This document shows, one piece after another, positions 52,920 through 61,437 of a stretch of DNA of 64,000 bases. The translations under genes were made by a program, and so were the position numbers. Source of the DNA: Rhizobium sp. BT04 (GTDB taxonomy: Bacteria > Pseudomonadota > Alphaproteobacteria > Rhizobiales > Rhizobiaceae). The stretch lies in the NCBI RefSeq assembly GCF_030053135.1, contig NZ_CP125652.1:930001-994000 (forward strand), in the 5' to 3' direction. Under the pieces are notes generated by a model. The model ran no database searches and was not told the origin of the DNA. It worked only from the letters and a program-made list of their open reading frames with translations. How positions within the stretch are numbered: position 1 is the stretch's first letter; every line of letters starts with the position of its first letter.

Positions 52920-53606
52920 ATGTCGCTCGTTTTCTATGGACATCCGCTCGCCTCCTTCTGCCACAAAGTGCTGATCGCGCTTTATGAAAACGGCACGCCA
53001 TTCGACAATCGCATCGTCGATCTATCCGACGAGAACTCGCGCGCCGATCTCTTCCGCTTCTGGCCGATCGGCAAGATGCCGCTGCTCAGGGACGAGGCGC
53101 GCGACAGCACCATTCCCGAGACCTCGATCATCATCGAATATCTCGAGCACTATTATCCCGGCCCCGTTCGCCTGCTGCCGCTGGAGCTCGACCGGGCGCT
53201 GCAGGTCCGCCTCTGGGACCGGTTCTTCGACCACTATGTCCAGACGCCGATGCAGGCGCTCGTCAGCAATCGCCGGCGCCCCGAGGGCACCGCAGACGAG
53301 ATCGAGATCGGCGCCGCCAGGGCGATGCTCGCCACCGCCTATGCGATGATCGAAAAACAGCTCGCCGACAAGCCGTGGATCACGGGCGACGACTTCACGA
53401 TGGCCGATTGCGCCGCAGCGCCCGCCCTCTTCTATGCCGAGACGCTGGTCCCGCTTTCACGGGATCAGCCGAACCTTCGTGGCTACTACGATCGGCTGCT
53501 GGCGCGCCCGTCCTTTGCAAGGGCGCTGGAAGAGGCTCGCCCCTACTTCAAATTCTACCCCTATCACGACAGGCTGCCGGCCCGCTTCCAGGATGCGGCG
53601 GGATGA
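52920..53606 (+). CDS. Glutathione S-transferase family protein
   Basis: The 228-residue GST has an N-terminal thioredoxin fold (MSLVFYGHPLASFCHKVLIALYENG, with Ser/Cys at the active-site position) and a cis-Pro in IGKMPLLRDEA. The glutathione-contact motif is PETSIIIEYLEHYY, and the helical domain includes FTMADCAAAPALFYAE. ATG 52920 follows AGGAAAGG. Its stop overlaps the ArsR gene by 4 bp, so this is the first gene of a three-gene coupled operon. Confidence 0.92.
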   Translation: MSLVFYGHPLASFCHKVLIALYENGTPFDNRIVDLSDENSRADLFRFWPIGKMPLLRDEARDSTIPETSIIIEYLEHYYPGPVRLLPLELDRALQVRLWDRFFDHYVQTPMQALVSNRRRPEGTADEIEIGAARAMLATAYAMIEKQLADKPWITGDDFTMADCAAAPALFYAETLVPLSRDQPNLRGYYDRLLARPSFARALEEARPYFKFYPYHDRLPARFQDAAG

Positions 53607-53944
53607 TCGACAGCCAGGCCGATCTCGACCGCATGTTCCACGCGCTTTCCGACCGCAGCCGCCGCGGCATGATCGACCGCCTCGGCCGCGGGCCGGCTTC
53701 GGTCACCGAGCTGGCAGCGCCGCTTGCGGTCGCCCTGCCGACGGTGATGAAACATCTCCAGGTTCTGGAGGAGAGCGGCCTCGTGTTCTCGGAAAAATCC
53801 GGCCGGGTGCGGACCTACCGCCTGCAGCAGGATGCGCTTGCTGCCGTCGAACGCTGGGTGGAACAGCGAAAAACCCGCTGGAGCGCCGCCTTTGACAGGC
53901 TGGATCAATATCTCGCTGAGGAAAAGGAAACGCTTCCCGAATGA
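53603..53944 (+). CDS. ArsR-family regulator (AHSA1-associated)
   Basis: The 113-residue winged-helix protein has MFHALSDRSRRGMIDRLGRGPASVTELAAPLAVALPTVMKHLQVLEESGLV, followed by a wing with SGRVRTYRLQ. There are no metal-binding cysteines, so it belongs to the group that accompanies AHSA1/SRPBCC proteins. It overlaps both neighbours by 4 bp, coupling GST, regulator and SRPBCC translation. Operator not identified. Confidence 0.92.
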   Translation: MIDSQADLDRMFHALSDRSRRGMIDRLGRGPASVTELAAPLAVALPTVMKHLQVLEESGLVFSEKSGRVRTYRLQQDALAAVERWVEQRKTRWSAAFDRLDQYLAEEKETLPE

Positions 53945-54417
53945 CGACACGATCCGCCGAACACGCCACTTTCATCATCGAGCGCCGCCTGAAGGTGCCG
54001 ATCGCCCGGGTCTTCCGCGCCTGGTCGACGCCGGAGGCCAAACGTCAGTGGTTCGCCTGCCACGGTGAATGGGTGCAGCTGGACTACCGGCTCGATTTCC
54101 GCCCGGGCGGCACGGAAAGGAACCACGTCGCCGATACCGACGGCCTCCTGCACGCCTACGACGCCCATTATATCGATATCGTGCCCGATGCCCGCATCAT
54201 CTATGCCTATGAGATGAAACTCGGGCAAACCCGCATCTCCGCCTCCCTCGCAACCGTCGCTTTCGAAGCCGAACCCGCCGGCACCAGGATGGTCTTCACC
54301 GAGCAGGCGGTCTTCCTCGACGGCTACGCCGACAATGGCGCCCGCCTCCAGGGCACCCAGATCGGCCTCGATAATCTCGAACTTTTTCTCGAGCGCGAGG
54401 CAGGCCCGATCCATTAG
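53941..54417 (+). CDS. SRPBCC (AHSA1-type) protein
   Basis: The 158-residue START-like protein has IIERRLKVPIARVFRAWSTPEAKRQWFAC at the start, DFRPGGTERNHV in the middle, and VFTEQAVFLDGYADNGARLQGTQIGLDNLELFL at the end. This is a typical activator-of-Hsp90-like lipid-binding fold of bacterial stress modules. It is the third gene of the GST-ArsR-SRPBCC operon and ends 12 bp from a convergent DUF1801 gene. Confidence 0.92.
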   Translation: MTTRSAEHATFIIERRLKVPIARVFRAWSTPEAKRQWFACHGEWVQLDYRLDFRPGGTERNHVADTDGLLHAYDAHYIDIVPDARIIYAYEMKLGQTRISASLATVAFEAEPAGTRMVFTEQAVFLDGYADNGARLQGTQIGLDNLELFLEREAGPIH

Positions 54418-54429
54418 GCGATCTTGGCC

Positions 54430-54882
54430 TCAGCCGCTTGATTTCTTTCGGGAACCGGCAGCCTTTGCTGAGCTATTCAGCCCTGCGGCGGCGCGAATAA
54501 GCGCCTTCAACGCCTCCTCGTCGATCTCGTCACCCTCATGAAAATCGATGGCGCGCCTGGTGTTGCCTTCGAGGCTGGAGTTGAAAAGGCCCGAAGGGTC
54601 TTCCAGTGAGGCGCCCTTGGCGAAGGTCAGCTTCACCGCGCTCTTATAGGTCTCGCCGGTGCAGATGATGCCGGAACGCTCCCACACCGGAACCCCTCGC
54701 CACTTCCATTCCTCGATCACCTCCGGCTCGGCCTGTTTGATGAGCACTCGAACCCGGGCGAGCATCGCGCCGCGCCAATCGCCGAGTTCCTTGATCCGGT
54801 CGTCGATTCGTTGAGAGGGAGAAGCTCCCTCGTTTTCGTCCCCGGCTTCACCCTTCTTCATGGTTACCGTCGCTTTCTTCAT
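54430..54882 (-). CDS. DUF1801 protein
   Basis: The 150-residue protein starts at ATG 54882. It has RIDDRIKELGDWRGAMLARVRVLIKQAEPEVIEEWKWRGVPVWERSGIICTGE, the core of DUF1801 (YdhG-like), and a late GNTRRAIDFHEGDEID. The C-terminus is Lys/Ser/Ala-rich. It is the last gene of the minus-strand ArsR module. Function unknown. Confidence 0.9.
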   Translation of the reverse strand: MKKATVTMKKGEAGDENEGASPSQRIDDRIKELGDWRGAMLARVRVLIKQAEPEVIEEWKWRGVPVWERSGIICTGETYKSAVKLTFAKGASLEDPSGLFNSSLEGNTRRAIDFHEGDEIDEEALKALIRAAAGLNSSAKAAGSRKKSSG

Positions 54883-54925
54883 GATTGTCCCGCCCCTCGC
54901 TCCGGTGCTGAAACCTAACGTCCGC

Positions 54926-55396
54926 TTACATCCGTTCGCCTGGCAATCGGCTGGCCTGCTCCACCCAGGCGGCGATCTGGGCCTCGTCGAATGGGTCCTC
55001 CTCGCGGATATCGAGATAGCGGACCTCTTTCTGCTTGGATTCTCCTGGCGGCAGGGGATGCAACGACGTGCCGCGAAAGAAAGCCAGCTTGACGTATTTC
55101 GTAAAGCAATGAACACCGAGGAACCAGCCCTCACCCTCGATGCCGTAGAAGGGCGAGTTCCATTTGATCGCCTTATACACATTGGGCACGGTGCGCGTGA
55201 TCAGCGCATCGAGACGACGACCGATGTCGCTCTTCCAGCCCGGCATGGCGGCGATATAGGCCTGCACCGGAGCATCGCCATAGCCCTTGGGAATCTGAGG
55301 ATTGCCGCCCGAGAGAAGGGGTGGTTCACCACTGGCCGGCCTGACGGCGGCCTTCTTCGTGACTTTCTCCCCGATCTTAGGCGTCTTGCCGGTCAT
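54926..55396 (-). CDS. DUF1801 protein
   Basis: The 156-residue protein has a basic N-terminal tail followed by DUF1801 with VQAYIAAMPGWKSDIGRRLDALITRTVPNVYKAIKWNSPFYGIEGEGWFLG. FFRGTSLHPLPPGESKQKEVRYLDIRE closes the domain. It overlaps the small membrane-protein gene by 20 bp and precedes a second DUF1801 gene by 43 bp. Function unknown. Confidence 0.92.
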   Translation of the reverse strand: MTGKTPKIGEKVTKKAAVRPASGEPPLLSGGNPQIPKGYGDAPVQAYIAAMPGWKSDIGRRLDALITRTVPNVYKAIKWNSPFYGIEGEGWFLGVHCFTKYVKLAFFRGTSLHPLPPGESKQKEVRYLDIREEDPFDEAQIAAWVEQASRLPGERM

Positions 55397-55673
55397 CGCC
55401 CTTCACTCCCATCCGCCGTTGCGCTCTGCCCAAGGGAAGCATGAACAGGTAAAGACCGGTCACCAGAAGCAGGCCGAGCGGCAGCATTGCCAAGACCCCG
55501 CCCAGCAGGAGCCCCATCCGGACGGCCGATCTCTGCTGCACCATGGCGATGATATTGGTGATGGCGGCCAGCGTAAAGGCAATGGAAAGCCAGCGGTGGA
55601 TCCGCCGAAACCGGGTTCCACTTGAATGCGACCTCCTCCTCTTGAAAATGGACGATCCGCGCGACAGCCTCAC
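55377..55673 (-). CDS. Small membrane protein
   Basis: The 98-residue frame starts with a GTG that overlaps the SRPBCC stop (GTGA), the same 4-bp coupling used elsewhere in this operon; no ATG is available. The N-terminus is strongly basic. Two hydrophobic helices follow, about 36-52 (WLSIAFTLAAITNIIAMV) and 60-85 (GLLLGGVLAMLPLGLLLVTGLYLFML), separated by QQRSAVR. RIHRWLSIAFTLAAI resembles small transmembrane proteins that often accompany ArsR/AHSA1 genes. Function unknown. Confidence 0.65.
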   Translation of the reverse strand: MRLSRGSSIFKRRRSHSSGTRFRRIHRWLSIAFTLAAITNIIAMVQQRSAVRMGLLLGGVLAMLPLGLLLVTGLYLFMLPLGRAQRRMGVKGDDRQDA

Positions 55674-56080
55674 GCCAGCCGCGCCAGCACCTGCTCCAGC
55701 TTTTCGAAGAACTGCGGCCAGCCGCTCCTGGCGCCGCCATAGGCCTGCCGCTGATCCCATCCGAAGCCCGATTGCTCCATGCGCAGATGTGTGCCGCCGC
55801 TCGTCGGCGTGAGCGTCCAGGTGACGACGGTTTCGAGGCCATAGGCGTCCCAGCTATAAGCGAGCGTCTTGTTCGGCTCGACCTCCAGCACCCGGCAGTC
55901 GACGGAGCCCCAATCGGCATTGAAGTTGAAGCGATGGTCGACGATCGGCTTAAAGTCACTCTTCATCAGCCACTCCTCAATCAGATGCGGCTGGGTCAGC
56001 GCCCGCCAAATCTTCTCGGCCGGAAAAGGAATGTCCCGTTCGATGACGACGGAACGCGTTTCGGTCGATATATCGGTCAT
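55670..56080 (-). CDS. SRPBCC (AHSA1-type) protein
   Basis: The 136-residue START-like protein has VIERDIPFPAEKIWRALTQPHLIEEWLM at the N-terminus, DWGSVDCRVLEVEPNKTLAYSWDA in the middle, and GGARSGWPQFFEKLEQVLARL at the C-terminus. The start overlaps the ArsR stop by 4 bp. It forms, with the ArsR upstream, a second AHSA1 module facing the one at 53603-54417. Confidence 0.92.
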   Translation of the reverse strand: MTDISTETRSVVIERDIPFPAEKIWRALTQPHLIEEWLMKSDFKPIVDHRFNFNADWGSVDCRVLEVEPNKTLAYSWDAYGLETVVTWTLTPTSGGTHLRMEQSGFGWDQRQAYGGARSGWPQFFEKLEQVLARLA

Positions 56081-56409
56081 TGATCCATCCTCTTCAGCAA
56101 ATCCTCAAGGGCATCGAAACGGCTTTGCCAGAAGCCCGCCATCTCGCTTGTCCAGTCGATCAGCGGTGCCAGCGCGCCGAGCTGCGCGCTATAATGCGTC
56201 TGCCTGCCTTCGTGGCGGTCGCGCACCAATCCGGCCTGCTTCAGGATACCGAGATGTTTTGAGACGACCGGTTGCGAGACCCCGGCTCCGGCGGTCAGAG
56301 CCCCGACCGTCTTCTCCCCTTCCCGGCACAGCCGCTCGAAAAGAGCTCGCCGGGTTGGGTCAGCGAGTGTTCTGAAGAGCACGTCCTGAGCGTCCGTCAT
56401 CCAATCCAT
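56077..56409 (-). CDS. ArsR-family regulator (AHSA1-associated)
   Basis: The 110-residue winged-helix protein has LFRTLADPTRRALFERLCREGEKTVGALTAGAGVSQPVVSKHLGILKQAGLVRD, then RHEGRQTHYSAQ. ATG 56409 or 56400 is the start; the longer frame to 56592 has no coding character. It heads a coupled operon of SRPBCC, membrane protein and two DUF1801 genes. A palindrome 10 bp upstream of its start is a likely autoregulatory operator. Confidence 0.92.
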   Translation of the reverse strand: MDWMTDAQDVLFRTLADPTRRALFERLCREGEKTVGALTAGAGVSQPVVSKHLGILKQAGLVRDRHEGRQTHYSAQLGALAPLIDWTSEMAGFWQSRFDALEDLLKRMDQ

Positions 56410-56418
56410 ATCCCAGCG

Positions 56419-56438
56419 GCTATAGATTAACGTATAGC
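56419..56438. promoter_or_regulatory. Candidate ArsR operator
   Basis: GCTATA-GATTAACG-TATAGC has perfect 6-bp arms separated by 8 bp and lies 10-29 bp upstream of the ArsR start. Position and AT-rich symmetry fit a repressor site overlapping the promoter. Confidence 0.5.
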
Positions 56439-56629
56439 CATCAAGATATGAGTGAGTCAAGCTGGACCAAGGCGACTTGAGGCTATTATTGCCGAATCCG
56501 CGCATGCAACGGCAGGCCTGGCAGAGACACGAAAGCCTCTCATAGCCAAACGAATATGCATTTTCACATTCGGTCATGGCCCGCGTCGACACATGCCGAG
56601 ATCATGCGGCTTTGCCAACAGCGCTGGGA

Positions 56630-57445
56630 TCAATGGCCGCCGTCGGTGCCGAGGATCGCGGCAAGCAGCCGGCCTTCGAGTTCGGCGAGGCCGGGATGGC
56701 CGTGCCGGCGGGGATGCGGATAAGGAATGGGAAGATCGAGCGCGATCCGCCCCTCGTCGAGCACGATGACCCGATCGGCGAGATGCACCGCTTCGCTGAC
56801 ATCATGGGTGACGAGCACGGCAGTGAATCCGAGTTCGCGCCACACGCGATTGATGAGTTCCTGCATGCTGATCCGCGTCAGCGCATCGAGCGCGCCGAGC
56901 GGTTCGTCGAGCGCCAGCACGCCCGGCCGGCTCACCAATGCCCGTGCCAGCGCCACACGCTGCCGCTGACCGCCGGAGAGCCGCGCCGGCCATTCGCCGG
57001 CCTTCTCCCCAAGCTGAACTTCGGCAAGCACGGCCTCCGTCGCCTTCAGCGCCGCCCGCCTGTCGATGCCGTCGCCAAGCCCAACCACCACATTGTCGGC
57101 GACGCTGAGCCAGGGCAGCAACCGCGGCTCCTGGAAGACGATACGCGCATTCGGGCTCGCCTGTACGCCGTCAGCATCCTCGAAATGCAATTCGCCGTCA
57201 CTCGGCTCGTCGAGGCCCATCAGGATGCGCAGCAGCGTACTCTTGCCGCAGCCGCTCTTGCCGATCACGGCAACGAACTGGCCGGCCGGAATATGCAGGT
57301 TGATGCCGCGCAACACGCGGTTGGTCCCAAAACTCTTTTCAAGCCCCTTCAGGCTGATCGCCGCTGGCGCGATGCGCTCCGTCGCAGGTGCATAGGCTGG
57401 CTCAGCGGCGGCGGCGTGAAAACGCTCATGCGCGATCGATGTCAT
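56630..57445 (-). CDS. ssuB: Aliphatic sulfonate ABC transporter ATPase
   Basis: The 271-residue ATPase has Walker [10 protein letters not shown] near residues 58-66, [16 protein letters not shown], signature [15 protein letters not shown], Walker [13 protein letters not shown], and [18 protein letters not shown]. These match SsuB/TauB importers. The start at 57445 (MTSIAHERF) follows AGGAGAG, 10 bp after ssuC. It is the last gene of the ssu operon. Confidence 0.93.
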   Translation of the reverse strand: MTSIAHERFHAAAAEPAYAPATERIAPAAISLKGLEKSFGTNRVLRGINLHIPAGQFVAVIGKSGCGKSTLLRILMGLDEPSDGELHFEDADGVQASPNARIVFQEPRLLPWLSVADNVVVGLGDGIDRRAALKATEAVLAEVQLGEKAGEWPARLSGGQRQRVALARALVSRPGVLALDEPLGALDALTRISMQELINRVWRELGFTAVLVTHDVSEAVHLADRVIVLDEGRIALDLPIPYPHPRRHGHPGLAELEGRLLAAILGTDGGH

Positions 57446-57455
57446 CGCGTCTCTC

Positions 57456-58292
57456 CTATTTCTGATAGACCGGGTTCCAGACGAGCATCCGCCTCTCCAG
57501 CGTCCGGGCGATGACATCGGCAAGCTTGCCGAGCACGGCATAGATGACGAGGGCGAGCACGACGACGTCAGTCATCATGAATTCGCGGGCTTCGTTTGCC
57601 ATGTGACCGATGCCTGAGGATGCGGCGATCGATTCCGATACGATCAGCGTCAGCCACATGATGCCGAGCGCATATCTCAAGCCGACGAAGATCGACGGCA
57701 GCGCGCCCGGAAAGATCACCTTGCGGAACAGCGTCCAGTTGCCCATGCCATAGACCTTGCCCATCTCGATCAGATCGCGATCGACATTGCGCACTCCGTG
57801 ATAGGTATTGAGATAAACGGGGAAGAGCACGCCGAGCGAGGTCAGAAACAGCTTCGATTCCTCGCCGATCCCGAACCACAGAATGATGAGCGGGATCATC
57901 GCCAGATGCGGAATGGTGCGCAGCATCTGCAACGTCGTATCGGTCAGCTGCTCGGAAATGCGCGATACGCCGTTGGCGATGCCGAGCAGGAAGCCGATCG
58001 AGCCGCCGACGAGAAGGCCGGCAAAGGCGCGGCCGGCACTCACCAACACGTCGTTCGGCAACTGGCCGGAAACCGTCGTCGACCAGAAGGCGAGGCCGAC
58101 ATCGGCCGGCGACGGCATGATGCGCGACGAGATCCAGCCGACAGAGGAGGCAAGCTGCCAGAACGCCACGATCGCCACCGGCACCAAATAAGGCGTCAGC
58201 TTCTCCAGCCCGGGCAGCGGCAGGCGTAAACCCGCCTTCCCGACCTTTTCGGAAGCGACAGGCCTTACGAACGGAGTATCGAAAGTCGACAT
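57456..58292 (-). CDS. ssuC: Aliphatic sulfonate ABC transporter permease
   Basis: The 278-residue permease has about six helices. [22 protein letters not shown] and [28 protein letters not shown] are the SsuC/TauC hallmark, and [28 protein letters not shown] is the ATPase-docking loop. The start at 58292 follows GAGGACAATGC. It lies between ssuD and ssuB. Confidence 0.94.
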   Translation of the reverse strand: MSTFDTPFVRPVASEKVGKAGLRLPLPGLEKLTPYLVPVAIVAFWQLASSVGWISSRIMPSPADVGLAFWSTTVSGQLPNDVLVSAGRAFAGLLVGGSIGFLLGIANGVSRISEQLTDTTLQMLRTIPHLAMIPLIILWFGIGEESKLFLTSLGVLFPVYLNTYHGVRNVDRDLIEMGKVYGMGNWTLFRKVIFPGALPSIFVGLRYALGIMWLTLIVSESIAASSGIGHMANEAREFMMTDVVVLALVIYAVLGKLADVIARTLERRMLVWNPVYQK

Positions 58293-58370
58293 GCATTGTC
58301 CTCGCGCTTATCGAAAGCAGGATGTCGCAAGCCGTAAGCGGCTTGCGACGATGTCACGCTCTGTTCGAGC

Positions 58371-59546
58371 TCAGGAACCGGAGACGACCTTCAGATTGCC
58401 GCCATGGCTGCCGCCGGCGAAGACCTGCTTACGGCCGAACTCATTGTTGAAGCCCAGGCGCTGCTGTTCGCGGGTGATGCCGAGTTCGGGGAAAAGCAGC
58501 TCGGCGACGCGATAGGCTTCTTCGAGATGCGGATAGCCGGAACCGATTACCGTATCGATGCCGATCTCCTGATATTCGCGAAGGCGCGCAGCCACCGTCT
58601 TCGGTGACCCGACAAGCGCCGTGCCCGCGCCGGCGCGCACCAGGCCGACACCGGCCCAGAGATTCGGCGAGACTTCGAGCTTGTCGCGGCGCCCGCCATG
58701 AAGGGCAGCCATGCGCTTCTGGCCGACCGAGTCGGACTCGTGGACGAAACGCTCCTGCGCCTCGCGGATCGTATCGTCGTCGAGATGGCGGATCAGCCGT
58801 TCGGCCGCCTCCCATGCCTCCTCATCGGTTTCGCGGACGATGAAATGCAGGCGGATGCCGAAGCTCACCTCGCGGCCGCGCTCGCCGGCAGCCTTGCGCA
58901 CCTTGGCGACCTTTTCGGCCACCTGTGCCGGCGGCTCGCCCCAGGTCAGGTACTTGTCGACGCGGCCGACGGAGAAATCGATACCCGCATCCGACGACCC
59001 GCCGAAATAGAGCGGTGGGCGCGGGTTCTGCACCGAGGGGAAGCCGAGGCGCGCATTGGTCGCCTTGATGTATTTGCCGTCGAAGCTTGCCGTTCCCTTT
59101 TCCAGCAGCTCCTCGAAGACGGTGAAGAACTCCTCGGCATGGGCGTAGCGCTCGTCATGCTCGAGATGGATGCCGTCGCCGGCAAGCTCCGCCGGGCTGC
59201 CGCCGACAACGATGTTGAGCAGCAAGCGGCCGTTGGAGATGCGGTCGAGCGTCGTCGCAAGACGCGCGTAATAAGCAGGCGACGCCGTGCCGGGGCGGAT
59301 CGCCACCAGGAACTGCAGCTTCTCGGTCTTGGCGGCGAGGGCTGCCGCCGTCACGAAGGATTCCTCGCAGGCAACCCCGGTCGGCAGCAGCACGCCGGAA
59401 TAGCCGAGCCGGTCGACGGCCTGAGCGATCTGCGTGAGGTAGCCGATCTCGGGCGCTCGGTTGAGCTCGGAGGAGCCGAGATAGGTGCCGTCGCCCGAGG
59501 TCGGGATGAACCAGAGGAAATTGATGGGATTTGAGGTGGCGGTCAT
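58371..59546 (-). CDS. ssuD: FMNH2-dependent alkanesulfonate monooxygenase
   Basis: The 391-residue enzyme cleaves alkanesulfonates to aldehyde and sulfite using reduced flavin. It has [19 protein letters not shown] at the start, [21 protein letters not shown], the conserved [34 protein letters not shown], and late [18 protein letters not shown]. No flavin reductase (ssuE) is present in the window. Start 59546 follows AAAGGACC. Confidence 0.94.
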   Translation of the reverse strand: MTATSNPINFLWFIPTSGDGTYLGSSELNRAPEIGYLTQIAQAVDRLGYSGVLLPTGVACEESFVTAAALAAKTEKLQFLVAIRPGTASPAYYARLATTLDRISNGRLLLNIVVGGSPAELAGDGIHLEHDERYAHAEEFFTVFEELLEKGTASFDGKYIKATNARLGFPSVQNPRPPLYFGGSSDAGIDFSVGRVDKYLTWGEPPAQVAEKVAKVRKAAGERGREVSFGIRLHFIVRETDEEAWEAAERLIRHLDDDTIREAQERFVHESDSVGQKRMAALHGGRRDKLEVSPNLWAGVGLVRAGAGTALVGSPKTVAARLREYQEIGIDTVIGSGYPHLEEAYRVAELLFPELGITREQQRLGFNNEFGRKQVFAGGSHGGNLKVVSGS

Positions 59547-59582
59547 GGAAGACGGTCCTTTGCTGCGAATTCGAAAATCAAC

Positions 59583-59726
59583 TCACGCGGTCGAGATGGC
59601 CCCTGGCCAGCGACGACATACGTAAACCGTCTGCCTGCGCGGCGCCGCCGCCGCGCGGATGCTTGGGAGGATCGCGGTGGCGGCGGAGGTCGTGAGAAGG
59701 CCGGGTGGCTGTCTGTGCGTGAACAT
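59583..59726 (-). pseudogene. Remnant of an ssuA-like binding-protein gene (signal peptide only)
   Basis: The 47-residue frame from ATG 59726 contains GLLTTSAATAILPSIRAAAA, which aligns with the SsuA signal segment GLFAAAAATAILPAVRPARAAA encoded downstream in the window. After this the similarity ends and the frame closes (YVCRRWPGAISTA). The motif shared upstream of both, at 85 and 89 bp from the respective ATGs, supports a common origin. Alternatively it is a short leader peptide for ssuD. Confidence 0.45.
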
Positions 59727-59810
59727 CTGAAATATTCCTGTCGATCGGATGGATACCTTCCCGGCATCCACCCACGGATCGTGAGAATAGTGACATAGAC
59801 CACTAATTAG

Positions 59811-59837
59811 ATCGACAATATCAATTTGCTATTGTAG
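59811..59837. promoter_or_regulatory. Duplicated ssu promoter-region motif, copy 1
   Basis: ATCGACAATATCAATTTGC followed by TATTGTAG; the same pattern, ATCGACAATTTTATTTGC then GATATTCG, occurs at 60978-61003 upstream of ssuA. It contains an inverted ACAATA / TATTGT pair. It may be a shared activator site or part of a duplicated 5' region. Confidence 0.5.
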
Positions 59838-59864
59838 TCCATTTTGGAGAATATTTTTCCGGAT

Positions 59865-59895
59865 CGGCGACATGGAGGCCCTCTCCATGTCGCCG
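59865..59895. terminator. Perfect 13-bp hairpin after ssuA
   Basis: CGGCGACATGGAG and CTCCATGTCGCCG enclose a 5-nt loop. It lies 29 bp downstream of the ssuA stop. No T run follows, so it may stabilise the ssuA 3' end or act with Rho. It would favour a high level of the binding protein. Confidence 0.55.
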
Positions 59896-59923
59896 CGCGA
59901 AAAACTTGGCCCCGGCCGAAAAA

Positions 59924-60889
59924 TCAGCTCGCCTTAGGACGCCAGACGATATCGCCTGTCGTAAGCTTCTTCGGCAGGATGCCGAGCCCGTAGAACTCGT
60001 CGGCGAGCGACTGCTGATAAGCGGCTGCGGCATCGCTGATGGTCGCGACGCTGCCAAGATCGGCGCCCTTGCGCGTTAATGTCACGCGCGTCACCTCAGC
60101 CGGCACACCGGTGATTTCGGAAAGCTCCTTCACCGTCGCTTCGAGATTGCCTTGTGCCGACTTGCCGACCTTTGCAAGCTCATCGATCACGTCGACGATT
60201 ACCTGCCCGTTCGCTTCGGTGAAATCACGGTTGGCGAGGAAGAAACTGTAGGAGTCGACAATGCCTTCGGCGGTCGTCAGGATACGCGTCTCCGGATCGG
60301 CTTCGGCAATCGCCAGATAAGGATCCCAGATCGACCAGGCGTCAATACTGCCGTTCTTGAAGGCGGCGGCGGCATCCGGCGGCGAAAGGTCGACCTGCTC
60401 GACATCTTCAGGCTTCAGGCCCGCCTTACGCAGAACCTTGACAGTGACGTTGTGGGCGCTGGAGCCGCGTTTGAAGGCGACCTTCTTACCCTTGAGGTCT
60501 TCAAGCGTCTTGATCGGCGAATCCTTGCGCACGACGATGGCCGAGGCTGCCGGGCTGCCCTTGTAGAGACCGACATAATAGAGCCGCCCGCCGGCCGCCT
60601 GGGCAAACAGCGGCGGCACATCGCCGGTCGCGCCGAAATCGAGGGCGCCGGCGCCCAGTGCTTCAAGAAGCGGCGGGCCGGAGGTGAATTCCGACCAGCT
60701 GACGGTAATGCCGCGATCGGCAAGCCGCTTCTCAAGTGCGCTGCGACGCTTAGCGAGCGCCAGCACGCCGTTCTTCTGCCAGCCGATACGGAACTCGCTG
60801 GCGGCAGCACGCGCCGGCCTGACGGCTGGCAGGATTGCCGTGGCCGCGGCGGCTGCGAAAAGCCCGAGCGTTTGTCGACGTGAAATCAT
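59924..60889 (-). CDS. ssuA: Aliphatic sulfonate ABC transporter binding protein
   Basis: The 321-residue periplasmic protein starts at ATG 60889 behind AAAGGGGAAAG. Its twin-arginine-like signal reads SRRQTLGLFAAAAATAIL. The binding fold has EFRIGWQKNGVLALAKRRSALEKRLADRG, SGPPLLEALGAGALDFGATGDVPPLFAQ, VRKDSPIKTLEDLKGKKVAFKRGSSAHN and WSIWDPYLAIAEA, all typical of SsuA. The frame to 60955 adds a weak leader. It heads the ssu operon. The motif at 60978-61003 lies in its promoter region. Confidence 0.94.
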   Translation of the reverse strand: MISRRQTLGLFAAAAATAILPAVRPARAAASEFRIGWQKNGVLALAKRRSALEKRLADRGITVSWSEFTSGPPLLEALGAGALDFGATGDVPPLFAQAAGGRLYYVGLYKGSPAASAIVVRKDSPIKTLEDLKGKKVAFKRGSSAHNVTVKVLRKAGLKPEDVEQVDLSPPDAAAAFKNGSIDAWSIWDPYLAIAEADPETRILTTAEGIVDSYSFFLANRDFTEANGQVIVDVIDELAKVGKSAQGNLEATVKELSEITGVPAEVTRVTLTRKGADLGSVATISDAAAAYQQSLADEFYGLGILPKKLTTGDIVWRPKAS

Positions 60890-60977
60890 GACTTTCCCCT
60901 TTTTGATAGTGCCGAGCCTGTTTTCGGCTGGCCGACCTGTCAGCGATGAGTGCATGATGATGAAATCTATAATTTAT

Positions 60978-61003
60978 ATCGACAATTTTATTTGCGATAT
61001 TCG
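60978..61003. promoter_or_regulatory. Duplicated ssu promoter-region motif, copy 2
   Basis: ATCGACAATTTTATTTGC then GATATTCG, 89 bp upstream of the ssuA start, pairs with the copy at 59811-59837. It may be the binding site of a sulfur-limitation activator, which is not encoded nearby. Confidence 0.45.
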
Positions 61004-61064
61004 GCCTTTGTTGAAATTTTGCGGCCCGGAAATCGCCTTTAAGCGGATTTTTTTCGCGCATCCG

Positions 61065-61295
61065 TTATGCCGTTACTATTCCGCCTCCGCCCCAACCTTC
61101 GGCGGCCGGACGCTCCCGGATGAAGGTGGGGCCGCCGGCAAGACGCTTGGCAAGCAGGTTTGCGGGATCGACCATGCGCCAATAGGGCGAGACCGTCGAA
61201 ACCGGTTCGCCCTTTTCCAGCGCACTGAAAGACAGCTCCCCTTTGCGCAGCGGCTTGATCGTCGGAATTTCGCTCATGTCACCGTCCGGAAACAT
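61065..61295 (-). CDS. Small hypothetical protein
   Basis: A 76-residue frame starts at ATG 61295 behind GAGAGAGGG; an internal ATG at 61277 (MSEIPTIKPLRKG) is possible. It has no membrane segment. The middle (SPYWRMVDPANLLAKRLAGGP) looks like soluble coding sequence, and the end is Gly-rich. No family recognised. It is divergent from the dehydrogenase at 61438. Confidence 0.5.
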   Translation of the reverse strand: MFPDGDMSEIPTIKPLRKGELSFSALEKGEPVSTVSPYWRMVDPANLLAKRLAGGPTFIRERPAAEGWGGGGIVTA

Positions 61296-61437
61296 TGCGC
61301 CCTCTCTCCGATCGAGGGTTTCCGAACGGTGGCCAGCCTCATATGCAGCAATCGGAAGGAAGTGTCGGCACGGGCTTTTCTGCTCCCGCCGTTTCAGTTA
61401 ATCCTCGGGCCTGCACTTGAGGTAAAGGATAGGACAT

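Larger units (their letters stand above)
59547..59923. other. Gap inside the ssu locus with a decayed ssuA start
   Basis: This 377-bp gap between ssuD and ssuA holds, from right to left, a hairpin (59865-59895), a sequence matching the ssuA promoter region (59811-59837), and a short frame resembling an SsuA signal peptide (59583-59726). Together they look like the remains of a second binding-protein gene. Confidence 0.5.
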
